NCBI GenBank assembly: GCA_026770025.1 | Contig: JAMXDE010000033.1 | Location: 620,001-684,000, forward strand | Direction of reading: 5' to 3' | Source: Craspedostauros australis | Lineage: Eukaryota > Bacillariophyta > Bacillariophyceae > Mastogloiales > Achnanthaceae | DNA: 64,000 bases | Shown: piece by piece, positions 47,105 through 57,332 of the stretch | Layout of the letters: each line of letters starts with the position of its first letter | How positions within the stretch are numbered: the stretch's first letter is position 1 | Notes under the pieces: generated by a model | Told to the model about the DNA's origin: nothing | The model's database searches: none | The model's input: only the letters and a program-made list of their open reading frames with translations | Made by a program: the position numbers and the translations under genes

Positions 47105-47261
47105 ATCCATAAAACTTAAATTATAAACTTTAAGATTCTGGGTAATTTTCCTGTTGCTATGGACACTATAATAATTAGGTTGGCATGCTTAGTTCCGTTG
47201 TAATCGAAGAAAAATTGCCACTCTACTTTACCAAAGGTTGGTCGACTCACTCACCCGGGTC
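47105..47261 (-). repeat. Right terminal inverted repeat of the DDE transposon
   Basis: Reverse complement starts GACCCGGGTGAGTGAGTCGA; pairs with 42709-42865. Confidence 0.88.
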
Positions 47262-48215
47262 ATATGACATCAACGATCCTGTCGTCCGTGCCACACCAAG
47301 GAATCGCCCCACCTGTATTTCACCCAGCCCCGCGTTCGGCTTGAACCACACTCGATCGTAGAATCCAAAATCGAGGTACTCCGAAATGTCCAGCGTCTCA
47401 CCAGTCAATCGCTCAATCGGTGTGCGTCCCTGTAAGCCTCCTGCATTGCTGGCTGTGCGCTGCATGATGGCAGCGAGGTGGGTCAACCCGTAGCTCCACA
47501 ATCGTCTGGGACAGTTCGTCCTGAACATGACCCTGTACCACCGCCGTCTCAACTCCCGAATGACACCTTCCGCCGGGTTCTGGTTGTGCCGCTCAACTTC
47601 CGTGACATGCAACTGGATGTTGTACTTGCGACATCGTTTTCGGAATTGGCTGTGTGGTCCAACCTGCTCTGGCGCACCGTCTGCGACGAGTATATCCGGA
47701 GCCCCATAGTCACGGACGAAGGTGTCAAGAGCCTCATGTGCCTCCGACTTCCGAAACATGCGGTATGCCTCAACGAAGAATTGAGGAGATGTGAAGATCT
47801 GCGAGTACTTGTGCCCATGTAGATCCTCACATCGGGCATGCATCGTATCCGTTGCCATAGTCCCCTGGATCCGCTTTAGGATGTACATGCGATCGGCACG
47901 GTAGCGCCGAGCCAACAGCATGACCGCCGATCGCACGAGGTTCCAAGTCGTAGCCCAAAGAGTAAGCCGTGCTTGCTCGAGGCTGAGGTGCCACCGATCG
48001 CTGAGCTCTTCGGCCGTCATCTTTGAGTGCCGGTCAGCCGACAGGAACGATCTCGGTACCTGGATCTCGTCCTCTGTGATGGGACCAGGGATATGGACAT
48101 CGGGGTTGTCCGTCATCTCCGTTGACACCGCACTGCAGCCTGCAGCAGCGCCACCAACAACAGCAGAAGAAGGTATGGAAGAACAACAATAATCACAACA
48201 CCAGTATGATGACAA
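47262..48215 (-). pseudogene. Copia-like integrase fragment
   Basis: The minus-strand frame contains the pre-integrase helix region (RHSKMTAEELSDRWHLSLEQ, typical of this lineage) and a core domain with ATDTMHA (Asp), ILVADGAPEQ (Asp) and NQNPAEGVIRE (Glu), so the DDE residues are all present. It then runs VGRFLGVARTTGSLMS into the transposon insertion. The lineage differs from Copia-A to -D. The first ATG (48215) is only where the open frame starts; upstream Gag and protease are missing. Confidence 0.8.
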
Positions 48216-48311
48216 AGAGAAAGAACCAGGAGAGGCTGCTACTGCTGGGATGAGGACCCGGGGGAGGGCTGCACGACAGAGCCGCGGTGATGCAAGTAAA
48301 CCACATCAGCA

Positions 48312-51300
48312 AGGCAAACGAGCATACCATAAATAGTGGAGTCAGAATGTGCAACCTTTGATTGTTGTAACTAGATGAATCCTGCTGATGGAATGCAACA
48401 AGCCAACTGGCAAGAGAGTTGGAACAACATCCGCAGCCCCCCTTCGAAGAGAGGGGAACATGCTGGCTCTGTGGCTGTCGAATGTGTGGAATCGCATGGA
48501 GAGGCGAAGGATCCGTGGACCAGAATGAAAAAAGCCAAAAAACAACAAGATGCAGTCCGTGCACAACACGATAATGAGCAAAAAAGCCACAAGTTGTTTT
48601 GGAAAATACGCAAGAATGTTTCGCCATTTGGTGGCCTGCATTCCTTTTCGACTTTCGTTTTCCTTCGTCGCAATAAAAAACGCCGTTTTCCCTTCCCCTC
48701 CCAAGCGCAACAAAGCTCGGGAAAATTAACCCAAACTCCCCTCAATTCGCCCTTCAATGGGATGGCTTGCTCGTGGAAGTGATAAAGTCTAAGTCATTTG
48801 ATTGGCTGGGGTCGCCGGCCATGCCAATAATAGCCACTCGAACCCCTCCATTGTTGGACTCGGCCCATTCCATTCCTCAACGGAACAACGGTCGTGCCAA
48901 CCGCGGCGGGGGAACCACGAATTCGTTGAGTCCGCGAATGATACTTATGCGTTTACGGGAGCATGCACGGTGGCTGGGACAAACAAGGGCGTAGGGTCAC
49001 ATTCACCTCGACAATAATCCTTGGTTTGTGGCCAATGAAATTGTGCCGTTGGATCCGGTGTCAATGCGGTAAGAGTGGAGCGATCACGCTCGCGCACAAC
49101 ACTCAGCCGAGAGTGATCGGAGGCGCTTCCTTCACTACGACTATCAATCCTCATGGTAGCGACATGGTTGTGTGGACGAATACTCCCTGACTCCACATGA
49201 ACATCTGCGTGAAGTTGGGCACTGCAGTATGCTATGTGCACTCTGCATGATGAAAGGCTTTGAAGTGAACTCATGTCACCAATCCTGTATTGGCATGCAT
49301 TGCATTGACCGCCAGGGTGTACCAGCCAAAGTGACTCTTGAGGCCGACTCTTTTGTGTTGCTGTTGCCAAAACAACTGATCTGGAAATGCGAGTCTTTCT
49401 TGTTGAGCAAAGCAATGGCGAGGAAAGTGCTGCACGATCTGGTCTCATAAAACGGATTCGACGCCATTCGAAGCAACACCAACAGTAACACCAACGCTCA
49501 AAACAACAACAGCGACGGAGACAAATCCACAAGACTCCACCAGAGCACATACAATTGGATCATCATCATCATCATCATGGTTTCATTTGGAAAAGCAGCG
49601 CTTGCGTTGTCCTTCATGAGCGCATTCATGGGCTTCACTTTGGGCGAAGGTACGCACAGCGCTTCAGGATGTCCTGTTCGATGCTTGGCGGAAGGAGCAC
49701 GAGCACGCTATTGGGAGCAGCTGCCAATCCAGAGAGAGAGAGAGGAGTATGCCACTGTTATCCTCGTCATTCTCTCTGGCCACACGCCTTTCCGTCTCAT
49801 GAATCCTGCACTCTATGAACATCTACTGCATCGCTTGAAATACGATGAGGCGAACATTCCTTGTCTGCATTCCACACCTTGCCTTCTGACGATGGTCACA
49901 CTCACTCCTGGCATTCGGCTCTGCTGCTACGATGCACCAACCCGTTCACTTTCGCATGTACGTGCGCGTTCGCGGACACGGACGCTTCTACTTCCATTTG
50001 CCATTCAATCATTCTATCTCCACGCACGAACCATATCAGATACGGAAGTCGCGCTGGGAAAGACTCGTCGTCTCAAGGGATCCGGCGCTGGACCTACATC
50101 CAAGGGCTCCAAGGCAGGCGAGATGGAGATCGACACTGAATCCTGGAGGTTGAGCTCCACCGCGTTCTATTACGAGCAACTCGCTCAAATTCCAAACGAT
50201 CAAGTCAAGCAGCAGCTCGCTCAATTCAATGTCATCCCGGTTGGTGGCAGTAATGGGGCATCGTTTGTGCTCGCAGCCCTCGGTGGATCAAATGCTTGCA
50301 TCCCAGGTAATCCAGGCGTTGGGCGCAACGGAGAGCTCACCGAGGCGGTGTGCGACAGGCTTGAGAAGGTTCTGGCATTCTGGTCGTCGGATCCTGCTAT
50401 CGATCAGGCTCAGTTGAGGAAGATCGAAATCAGAGGAGTGTCGGGAAAAATCTACGAGAACACACCACTGCTGAATCAGGTGTTTGGTGTTTCGCCTTCC
50501 ATTACCCCAGAAGTGATCACTGGGCTCCAAAATGCCGTTAGAACCTTCCTTCCAGGCAACTTCTCCAACCCTCTGCTGTCGATGTCCGTTTTGGAATCCG
50601 GAGAGCTGACAACAACAGGAACCATCGGCTTCCCGTACCAATCCTTCGATGGGGCCCGCTTTTTCCAGCTTCTTCCCGCTCCTTCCATCCTGCTTGGAGA
50701 AGGGGCCCTCGAGATCCTGGAGAGATTTGGCGAGGCAGGCAGGCTTCGCATAGACAGGCATGTTGTGATCTTCTTCAGTCAGTATCTGTTCTCATTGGTT
50801 GAGCCCGGCGATGTTGCAACCATGCCCGAGCTCACCGGAGCATCTGCAATCACACTGGAACTCAATAGAAAGAGACTTGCCGTCAACATGGATGTGTTGA
50901 CAGGGTATTTCCATGCTCACGATATGGGCGACATGATTTACAACAGCTTCTGTGAGTTGTTGGAAGCCACACGCAGGTTCAGGTCGGCCGACGACGTCTG
51001 TGGAATAATTGTGGGGGCCCGGTTGGCTGCAATCGACGGCGACACCGTCAACGCAACGAAGGTCGTCGAATACGCCAGTGCCAACTACCTCAAGATCTTG
51101 GCTGCCGATCCGGCCATCTGCCCAACCCCGCCAGGCTGCTTTGATGGTTGATCGCTGCCGGCTCTCTACGAGCTACAAGAACGTAAGGCTGCCAACACTG
51201 ATGCCCCCGACTGATATGGTGCAGGAGAATAACAACATACATCAAAACTTAATCATCCGTGTACTACGTACTTGTACGACCTATTATACAATGCCATACC

Positions 51301-52829
51301 CAGGGTAGTGCCACACAGTAGACCGTCCGTCCCACACTTCCAGTAGGCAAGTGTTGCAAAGTGCAATCTTCTGCCCTCTCTCTCTCTCATGCATCCTCTA
51401 TACTCGTGACCATAGTGTCTCCTGGCTTGGGCAGAGGCCAAATTTTTTGGGAACCATTTGTAACAATTGGTATCTAGTCGCATGAGTCATGTTCTCTGTA
51501 GACACTGGTACATTTTGTACGTCAGTCCCACGCGAAGTGGCCCAAAAAACACCTTTTCTGCCACAAACCTCCTCGGAAAGTCCATGCCGCTCCATTCGTT
51601 TGAGCTCTCCTTTCGTGAGCACTCTCACGTATGGCTTTTCATCGTCCTCTCCAACTTTGATGGCGATTGGTTGTTTAGTTGTCGAGATCTGCTCGTTTCT
51701 CTGGTGCCGGCACTCGTTCTTGCCATTCACGAATGCCATTCACGAATGCCAATCACCGCGATGTGTCGTGGCGAACTATTGTGTGCCCCAACGCGTGTTA
51801 ACATGCGGTTGAAATGATCACAAAACAATGTGGTACCAACCGATGCGTTCCTCATGTGCAATGATCAGTCCCTTATATCCTGATATCATCCATTGTGGCT
51901 TAGTTCATCGTATAGCATTGTAGTTGACAGAATGGTTGATAAGTTCTGCAATAGCGTTTCAGTTCTACTCCAGAAGATCGTCCACCAGCAACCGTCGTGT
52001 CAACAGCAACTTGGATGCATGTACATCGTTGCATCCATCCTGCTTGGGGGAGCAATGATCCCTTGGTCAGCATCGGCACACAAGATTAGTCCAGAATAGA
52101 GTAGAGTAGATTGTTTCACGCCAAGGAGTTCAATCTCGCCATGCTCTGACCGCTCTTCATTGGATCCTCCATGTCGCTGAGGATGTGCAACTGCGCCGCG
52201 CATTATTTCCATGCAGTGTGTGCGCATTTTAGCATGTATCGCGTGGGCAATGTAGAAGCCAGTGTTCGATTGGCCATAGCGGCGCTGAAGATCAGTAAAG
52301 AACATGAGGCTTAATCCACAGAATGGTTCGAACGCGGTTTGATGGAGCACGAACAGCGAATGCGTCAACGAATTCATCCATGGCATGAGCGTGAGATATT
52401 TAGCTACTCTTTGAGAGGGTGTAACAACCAGCGTCAATGAAGACAGTTGTGATGCGTGATCAGGAACTGATGTTTCCTCGCGAGGTTAGTATGCGGAAAA
52501 GCGACGAAAAGAGCTTGCAGTTGGTACATCTTTGGAAGAAGTGAGGTTCGAAGACCAGGACTACATGGGCAGGTGCAGGAGAGGATATTGCATCTATTGC
52601 AAGAAACGGCACGATGATCCGACGTCAGGGCGATGCACAACCTTGCGTAAAATGGAGAGACTCAGGTGAACAGCACAGTCCGAATCAAAAACACGTAATA
52701 ACACACGATAATTTTTGGCGCGAACTTTTGTGTGTTCACGAATTGATGATCATGGCTGTCACGAGCATTAGTGACTGACTTCAAACACCCAAGGCAACAC
52801 ACAAAAGCATCCTGGACCGCTGACCAGCA
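48312..52829. repeat. Segmental duplication copy B, main part (uninterrupted)
   Basis: Contains the second secreted-protein gene and all the sequence that in copy A is split by Copia-C, the piggyBac-type element and Copia-D. It therefore serves as the empty-site reference for all three. A 135-codon plus-strand frame (48375-48782) upstream of the gene is open here only, with a Lys/Arg-rich middle; it is probably leader or promoter sequence. Confidence 0.92.
49577..51151 (+). CDS. Secreted protein, paralogue B (two exons, 394 aa), function unknown
   Basis: Proposed exons are 49577-49649 and 50040-51151. The intron is 390 nt, GT-AG, a multiple of three and open in frame, so unspliced reading would give 524 residues; comparison with paralogue A argues for splicing. 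Exon 1 encodes a signal peptide identical to that of paralogue A. Exon 2 begins TEVALGKTRRLKGSGAG and ends CPTPPGCFDG. Cysteines align between the paralogues. The middle segment (IEIRGVSGKIYENTPLLNQ and on) is unchanged, whereas the final 160 codons carry many replacements. A CAT-repeat leader precedes the ATG. I recognise no family. Extracellular or cell-surface location is inferred from the signal peptide, and I see no second membrane segment. Confidence 0.78.
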   Translation: MVSFGKAALALSFMSAFMGFTLGEGTHSASGCPVRCLAEGARARYWEQLPIQREREEYATVILVILSGHTPFRLMNPALYEHLLHRLKYDEANIPCLHSTPCLLTMVTLTPGIRLCCYDAPTRSLSHVRARSRTRTLLLPFAIQSFYLHARTISDTEVALGKTRRLKGSGAGPTSKGSKAGEMEIDTESWRLSSTAFYYEQLAQIPNDQVKQQLAQFNVIPVGGSNGASFVLAALGGSNACIPGNPGVGRNGELTEAVCDRLEKVLAFWSSDPAIDQAQLRKIEIRGVSGKIYENTPLLNQVFGVSPSITPEVITGLQNAVRTFLPGNFSNPLLSMSVLESGELTTTGTIGFPYQSFDGARFFQLLPAPSILLGEGALEILERFGEAGRLRIDRHVVIFFSQYLFSLVEPGDVATMPELTGASAITLELNRKRLAVNMDVLTGYFHAHDMGDMIYNSFCELLEATRRFRSADDVCGIIVGARLAAIDGDTVNATKVVEYASANYLKILAADPAICPTPPGCFDG

Positions 52830-55800
52830 CACCACCCGAAGCAGAATGAAGTGGCGAATAAAGCCATGCCATTCACTTGAGCAATAGACGAAGCAGAATT
52901 GGATGCGGGTCTTTGGAAGGCAGTCGGTCGAGATTGGGCTAAGAAGCAACAAATTATTGTACCAGAATGCCGTAGACTCTACGCAGTTACCAATGGCTAC
53001 CAACGAAAAATTGTGGGCTTACGTCTGTACGTCGTCCGTATGAAAAAGGCCGATGTAGGTTCAAAAGAGGCATCGAGATAAACAGGAAGTGGAGACCGTT
53101 TGCCAGCAATGGACAATCAACAGAGAGCTCTCACTCTCCTCTTTCTAATCATGTGAAGATGTCAGGCAACGGCCATCAACTCATCGAATGGTTGCTTGTG
53201 CCGTCGGCGATACGCCAATGGTTACCAGTAATTACCAACAAGTGCAAAAAAAAAACCGGAAATTAGCCACAAGACGATAGAGACATCAGAATCTTTGCTT
53301 TTCTTGCCCATGAGTTGTACTTGGGCTTTGTTGCTGTCGATGGATGGTGCAATGGATGATAGATCTGCGCGAGGAAAGAGGTAACGATCTCCATCACAAG
53401 GGAAGAGGCGTCGCCCACGTTGACCGGATGGACGGTACAGCACAGCACAGCACAACGCAACACATGGCAATGCAGCTGAACGCAAGCCCACAAGGAGTGG
53501 GGATAGTGAAGGGACCGTGATGCGCGCCTTCATCATCATTGCTTTCTCGTCCTCCAAGCACCACATCAGCACGAACAAGGCACGCAGCACCGGAAAGCAG
53601 GCAATCAGATTGCAATGATGGCGGGCGCATCGGGAATGACATCATTGCAATGCAACTCACTGCAATGGAATCAGGGCGGAGCACGAGTACGAGCACAGCA
53701 GATGACCTCTTGCATGACGTTGAACGAGGGCATCCGTACGCCCACCATCTCGCGCTGGCACCGTGCGGCTTTGTTCTATGATAAGCAGATCCTGGGAGCA
53801 CAGGGAGGCAGATGCAAGCTTCGATTGATCTGAGCACAGGTACGGTAATGTGAGATACGTACGAGTGGTGCGAGACCGTGCCAAGGAAGAGGGAAATGAA
53901 GCATGTTGCTACTCCTGTCCCACCCTAAGTCTCCATGCTCCTGCTCCGCGTTCATTGTCGACGGTGAAGATTGCCATCGTCCAATCCATCTTCGTCCATG
54001 TCGACTGCAGGAGTCTCTGCGTGGGTGAATTGAACCTGGAGAAGAGGTGATGCTCCACGTTACTCTACTCGTCTAGTATAATATAATACTTGCCAGTGGA
54101 GAAGTTCATGCTCTTGTCCTCCAAAGGAACTCTTTGGTTGATTGACCATGGTGATGGTCATCATGTCCATGATGTCCATGATGATCACCGCCGTCATCCT
54201 TTCGTAGGTATCAGTGATGCCGTCGGAGGACCACGCCTTCTCCTTCCCTCCGATTCAGCAAAGCCGTGTCGAGCATTGGGCATCTGGACATCGCACATTG
54301 GACATCGCCATGCTCGCGCCCATGACCCTCCTTGGCGGTCTTCGCAGGCACCAACCAAGACCTCCCAGACAAGCATGGCGTTTTCTCGGAGAACAGGCCG
54401 TCTTCTGTGAAGGGTCGGCGACTGGGGAACACGACCGAAGATGCCAACCCCAAGACTACATCGCGCACATGCTGTGTTGGACGATTCGCGCCTGAAACGG
54501 TCATCGCAACACTCCAACTCCCGTTCCATTCCCACTCCTCGCTGCGCACGATTACGAGGGTGCGAGTACGACCAGATTGCATGAAAGGCATTGTCCATCG
54601 ACATGAATCGCTCTCTTTCTCCGCTACTCGGCTCGTTGCTTCCCTTCACCTGGCGCACGGCATCCTTCCGTCGTCACCTTTTGTGACAACCGCTCAAGAC
54701 GGATTCAAGTGCGAGTGCTCATGGGTGGGTGCTCCAACCGGAATGTAGACGCTCATGGAAACGGCAAGAAACGTCCAGGAGCGGAATGCGATTAGTCCCA
54801 AAGGACATCGGCGAGAAATGAGGACATAGAAGCCCGGGCAACGATGTTGCACATTCCGGAAGCGGGAGTGACGCGACGCGACATCAATGAAGACTGCTCT
54901 GCTCTGCAACAGCGAAGCATCGCGCGTCTGGCAGCTTAAGAGTGAAAAAGGAGCTATACTTCAAGCATGTTGCAACAACTTGGTGTGTGTCATGCCCTGC
55001 TGTGGTTTGGAGGAGTGCAAGCGTGATGAATGGGTTGTAGAGTATGTGCATCGTCCACGATGGAAGTTGATGCGATCGGGAAGAGAAATGGGAGACCTTT
55101 CGCGCCAACCGCTGTCATGGTCGTGCACGTGGCTACTGTCCATGTGGGGCCGTCTTCCGCAAAGGCTATCAGCGTAGAGGAGGACTACGACTATACTGAA
55201 AGAGTTCTACTCCACCACCACTCTCTGGAGTATAGTACTCCAACTCGTCCGCTGTTCGGACCCGTAAGCTTGCGGGGCGAAAGTCGTGGACTTGTTCGAA
55301 GAGCGACAGCTTTTGCTGAGCACAGGATGACCATACGCGGGGCATACACGTACCTCGTTCTCGCCGCCTGGGAGACAAAGGATCGAGACAATGCGGGCGT
55401 CGCTCCTCCCAACAGCTTGGAAAGCTGCGCAGACCCAGGAGACGCCACGGGCGACAACAAGCGAGAGATCCTCCTCCCGACCATAGTCATTCCGTTGAAT
55501 TGATATCCGCGCGCGTGCTCGTACGTGTGAAATACCAACACGATCACGAACAGAGATCAGGAGAGGGCAGAGAGGGTGGAGAGCACGATGCCGACTACAT
55601 CCATTCTTGGAAAGTTCACAGCACCAACAGCGAGGCCGCAACACCACGAGACTGCGCTCCTCCTTGCCTTGAATAGCCGCACGCGCACATCTCTGATTGC
55701 GCTCCTTGCGTTGGAGCGCTGATGCGGGTGGAGGAGAACTCGACAAGGATGGCGAAGCATGTCCATCGCGGTGTCATCCGCAATGGTGTCGATACGTGTT

Positions 55801-57332
55801 GCTCGCACATCTCATTGAAGAAGTCATGATACCTTCGCATTCCTGTTTTGGCAACAGTTGCGTTTTCGTTGTCCGTTTGTGGTCGTATAATAGTTGGTGT
55901 TAGTGCGTTGCACTCTCTATTTTGTTACCTTCTGTTTTGTGGAGTGACGATGCGTTGCCACACCGAGTTGATATTTTAAACAGAACATGGCATAGTAGCT
56001 CCCCGCTACGCAGTTTCGTAAGCACGAATGCGCAGCCCATCCAACGTACGCACTGACTATTCCACGTCATGAATACCAGACGCCATTGGCACGAGCTTCG
56101 CGTTGTGACTCGTGCACATAGCAATTTATATTGTGTTTGTGTGCATACATGTACTCCTGCAACTAAGCCTTAACTACACCAGTCATCTCCAATGTGCCAT
56201 TTGCGCACACAACTTACTCTGCGAAGAATCCCGCACGACACCAATCAGGCCCAATCGTTCCGCAACGCCCCTGACAAGCTGTTTTCTGCGATTTCACCAA
56301 CGAACTTGAACGCAATCCACAAGCAAGAAATGGGGATACGACACCCTTTGGGCTGGTTTTGTCTGTATGGACAAGGCACAGCGGCACGATGACACTTGGA
56401 TGTCAACGTTTCTTGTCGGGTTTTATTGTGCGTCTTCTTGATTGGACAAGGCGTTCATGCACTGGAATGTCGCTTCCATAGATAATGTCCATTGAAGTTC
56501 CAGAATACTCTTGGCACAGAGAAGGGTGACATTGAATCTGCCTGATTTCCATGAACCACTGCTTATTTCGAACCGCTCCTTTGGTCGGTCACAAGCGTGC
56601 CATAAATGAAGATGGTTCGTAGTCGCGTTATTTGCACCCAACAAGACCGAAAAGAGAAATCGAGATCGTTCGCTGTCGCTCAAGTCAGACGTGGTCACAA
56701 TTTCTTTCCAGAAAAGTTGTCAAACCACGGACAAGGAATGCATTTACACATGAAATCGGACCAAGACAGTGGTTATCAATTCGAAGAGCGGATGACCTCG
56801 ACACGTGCAAGAAACGAGCATCGCGGAACCACGGCAGGATAGGTAGTACGTCCAGGTCGTACATCTTACGGAGGAGAACGGTCTTGGGTGGAAAAGCCCA
56901 AACAGAGCCGTTGCGTTCGGGAAGGAGTAGTTGGTTGGATAGTGCACAGCACCAAATACCCTCGTACGTCCCAGCGCGCTCTCTGGTGCGGAACCGCGAA
57001 GAAAGCGCGCCAAGACCAACAACAATCGGATCGGAGGCCACGAGGAATACGCGCCTTGTCTGGTTGTTGGGCTATTTTGCCGCGTGGTTGTGCTCTTCTA
57101 CCTCTGCATCAGGACCAACACTCCCAACAAGATCATAATTCAGCGACCTTCGCAGTTGAAACCGCAAGCACAAAACAGCGACAACAGCGTTGACACCCCC
57201 AACAAAACCAAACATAACCAAACAACAAGCAAGCAAGAAACCCACACCAAGTCTTCTCTAGACGAACCCCCACTTCCACTTCCCATCCCTAGTGCTCCAA
57301 CAACCCAGCAAGCACATACCCACAGACGCACG
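52830..57332. other. Intergenic region without a recognisable gene
   Basis: About 4.5 kb between duplication copy B and the large secreted-protein gene. Open frames of 60-180 codons occur on both strands at about 53.2-53.9, 54.1-54.8 and 55.0-55.8 kb, but they overlap each other antisense, lack known motifs and have unremarkable lengths for this base composition. The last few hundred bases (56.9-57.3 kb, A/C-rich near the ATG) probably hold the promoter and leader of the next gene. Confidence 0.5.

Larger units (their letters stand above)
42709..47261 (-). mobile_element. DNA transposon with ~155-bp inverted repeats, superfamily unassigned, 4553 bp
   Basis: Long terminal inverted repeats (42709-42865 and 47105-47261) begin GACCC and share blocks such as GACCAACCTTTGGTAAAGTA. 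ATAT flanks both ends (42705-42708, 47262-47265) inside a copia-like frame that reads through when the element is removed, so the ends are well supported. It encodes a DDE-type transposase on the minus strand with at least one stop and one frameshift. A 4-bp target duplication would fit a Sola-type element among others, but I cannot assign it. Confidence 0.85.
42285..48311 (-). mobile_element. Copia-like pol fragment inserted in copy B and itself interrupted by a DNA transposon
   Basis: In copy A the flanks are contiguous (catctcgacacgagcatacc). Here the sequence departs after catctcgac and returns at acgagcatacc. The insert is a minus-strand copia-type polyprotein fragment from before the integrase to a point upstream of reverse transcriptase, with no LTRs and no clear target duplication. 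The inner DNA transposon occupies 42709-47261. It could be a truncated reverse transcript or repair-captured DNA. Confidence 0.75.

Noticed and set aside
48375..48782. 135-codon open frame upstream of paralogue B
   Set aside because: Frame-shifted in copy A and without motifs; retained only as a note on the duplication.
49577..51151. A single-exon 524-residue gene in copy B
   Set aside because: The segment 49650-50039 is stop-closed with indels in paralogue A and has conserved splice sites, so it is better read as an intron.
51398..51739. Minus-strand frame (IAIKVGEDDEKPYVRV) shared by all three duplication copies
   Set aside because: Conserved because the DNA is duplicated; lengths differ between copies and amino-acid changes are not clearly constrained. 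Not enough to call a gene.
55030..55746. Opposed open frames of 157 and 179 codons
   Set aside because: Mutually antisense, no motifs, no start or splice context to choose between them.
57084..57332. Upstream extension of the large secreted protein to 57084
   Set aside because: It would bury the signal peptide 83 residues inside the protein; the extension is low-complexity Thr/Gln/Lys and looks like 5' leader.
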